Below are positions 62,836 to 64,000 of a stretch of 64,000 nucleotides of DNA, in pieces. A program made the position numbers and the translations under genes. Location: assembly GCF_041228105.1 (NCBI RefSeq), contig NZ_CP166097.1, positions 4,402,001 through 4,466,000 of the forward strand, given 5' to 3'. The notes beneath the pieces were generated by a model. The model saw only the letters and a list, made by a program, of their open reading frames with translations, ran no database searches and was not told the DNA's origin. Each line of letters starts with the position of its first letter. The stretch's first letter is position 1. The DNA comes from Pectobacterium aroidearum (GTDB lineage: Bacteria; Pseudomonadota; Gammaproteobacteria; Enterobacterales; Enterobacteriaceae).

Positions 62836-63785
62836 AGCCCCCCCCTGCTAAGCAGCAGCCGATCAAATTCATCCGTTAATACCGGCAGCGGAATGTCGTT
62901 AAAAGATAGCGGAGACGACGGTCGTAGCCAACTACGCAGTAAAAGGTCAAGTCCCTTAGCAGGTGCCACTCCTGGTCGAGGATCGCGTGCGGCGGTGTGA
63001 AAAGTAACGACCTCATGTTTACCGGCGATAAGATCAGTTATGGCACGTTCAAATGCGACCAGCGATTCCCGCGCTTCTGCAAATTGCTCTCCCTCCAGTA
63101 AATCATATTTTGTGGTCACCAACTGTACCTGCGCCTGCGCAGAAACGTTACCTGAAAAAAGCATCGCGCGAACTAGATGACGGACGGAAGCAAACGCCTC
63201 CGCTCGCTTACGCTCGCTGGCAACCCTTTCCCCGTCAACAATAAAGACAACCGACGACGCTTTGCGTAACTCATCCATCTCTGCGGCGCGTTCCGGGCGA
63301 TCGCGTATATCTCTGTAAATCTCCCCCGCCCGCTCTGAAATAAGCAAATCGCGCCGCTTCATATCCGATTCATTCGCCAGCGCAAGGTGGAAAAAACTGA
63401 GTCCATCTTGCGCAGAGGTCCTAGGTGTTTCAGGACGTAAACCACCCGAATCAGCCCGAGACTGAAAACATTTTTTTTCAAATCCCATCAGGCTTAGACT
63501 GTGGCAGAACACAGCGTCAGCAAAGGTACCTCGCAGAAAACAGCTGTACATTTCAGTCACCAGAGTTGTTTTACCCCCGTTTCGCTCACCCACTATTGCG
63601 ACAACCGCAGCATCGCGCCAGCACAAAAAATCATCCGCATCCTTAACCGTCAAGACGGAAGATTGCGGTAATTCGACCCATCGGGGTGATACATCAGGCA
63701 GACCTTCCCTGTCAGAAACGTCAAAGACATCGATATCCTCATCAGCACCTACAAGGGCATCCACATCATTCTTTTCATCAATCAC
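62832..63785 (-). CDS. P-loop GTPase, DO-GTPase2-like
   Basis: A 317-aa GTPase. An acidic N-terminal tail (about 1-45) precedes Walker A at 66-74 (G66-ERNGGK72-T73-T74). The G3-like motif is S150-ERAG-E155, and a G4-like TTKYD lies near residue 220. The DxxG aspartate seems to be replaced by the SERAGE form, as in some TRAFAC relatives. It is coupled by 4-nt overlaps upstream and downstream. Together with the 291-aa GTPase it forms the pair from which the family name derives. Confidence 0.72.
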   Translation of the reverse strand: MIDEKNDVDALVGADEDIDVFDVSDREGLPDVSPRWVELPQSSVLTVKDADDFLCWRDAAVVAIVGERNGGKTTLVTEMYSCFLRGTFADAVFCHSLSLMGFEKKCFQSRADSGGLRPETPRTSAQDGLSFFHLALANESDMKRRDLLISERAGEIYRDIRDRPERAAEMDELRKASSVVFIVDGERVASERKRAEAFASVRHLVRAMLFSGNVSAQAQVQLVTTKYDLLEGEQFAEARESLVAFERAITDLIAGKHEVVTFHTAARDPRPGVAPAKGLDLLLRSWLRPSSPLSFNDIPLPVLTDEFDRLLLSRGGL

Positions 63786-64000
63786 ATCAGTTGCCCTAAT
63801 AAATGTTCACGATAAAGCTGCTCTGCCATCACACTCGGATCCAATGACATTGATGCATTCAAGCCCGTTTTCTGTGCAAATCGGGCATGCCACGCACCGG
63901 CACCCATCGTCTTGGCACAATCAATCGCTGCTGTGACAGGCGCAATGTAAGGAGGCAATGACTGAAAAACATTAAACTGCTCAAGATCTTCAGGCACAAA
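63782..64000 (-). CDS. Upstream partner of the GTPase system (N-terminus beyond window)
   Basis: The C-terminal 72 codons of a gene entering from the right edge, overlapping the next gene by four nt. It contains YIAPVTAAIDCAKTMGAGAW and ends LYREHLLGQLM. A GTG at 63997 could be a start, but no upstream sequence is available. No family is recognised. The overlap makes it part of the same operon. Confidence 0.6.
   Translation of the reverse strand, partial: FVPEDLEQFNVFQSLPPYIAPVTAAIDCAKTMGAGAWHARFAQKTGLNASMSLDPSVMAEQLYREHLLGQLM

Overview
The window reads as a chromosome of a soft-rot enterobacterium, most likely Pectobacterium. Protein sequences are close to Escherichia coli orthologues. Gene order follows E. 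coli in blocks: fadH-rlmG-ygjR-alx-sstT-ygjV-uxa-exuT-exuR-yqjA-mzrA-yqjCDEK-yqjFG-yhaJK, then zur-yjbJ-lexA-dgkA-plsB-ubiA-ubiC, then groEL-groES-fxsA-aspA-dcuA-cutA-dsbD-yjdC-tRNA-Phe. The blocks are joined differently from E. coli. The compact uxaC-uxaB-uxaA operon divergent from exuT suits a pectin degrader. The genus is an inference from memory; no database was searched.

Layout. (1) 1-5220: two secreted serine-type sulfatases and a beta-glucoside-type PTS permease on the minus strand. Leader terminators resemble BglG-type attenuators. (2) 5285-8463: small envelope and signalling genes: DUF305 protein, membrane diguanylate cyclase, Spy-like chaperone and a small coiled-coil protein. (3) 8643-30520: conserved core. 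It holds fadH with a FadR-like operator, rlmG, ygjR, alx behind a yybP-ykoY manganese riboswitch, sstT, ygjV, the galacturonate/glucuronate genes with two matching ExuR-like operators, the yqj cluster, yhaJ and yhaK. (4) 30566-37099: zur, yjbJ, lexA with two SOS boxes and no dinF, dgkA, plsB, ubiA, ubiC. (5) 37380 to about 40263: a group II intron with domains V/VI, a reverse transcriptase-maturase-HNH protein, and an extra small Cys-rich ORF between that gene and domain V. (6) 40474-49792: groEL/groES with a sigma-32 promoter, fxsA, aspA, an ERIC repeat, dcuA, cutA, dsbD, yjdC and tRNA-Phe.

(7) 49793-64000 is a genomic island starting at the 3' end of tRNA-Phe. It has a tyrosine integrase, a relaxase-like TraI_2 protein that appears to have lost its metal ligands, a DNA-binding regulator, an orphan TraF-type outer-membrane barrel, a DUF2786 protein, a T5orf172-like (GIY-YIG) protein, two broken genes, and an intact IS4-family element with a 10-bp target duplication lying in the loop of an older hairpin.

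The most interesting cargo is at the right edge. At least four minus-strand genes are joined by three successive 4-bp overlaps. They encode two different P-loop GTPases and a 651-aa GTPase-associated protein that I recognise as GAP1. This matches the predicted double-GTPase (DO-GTPase/GAP1) conflict system, whose mechanism is, to my knowledge, not established. The operon continues beyond the window.
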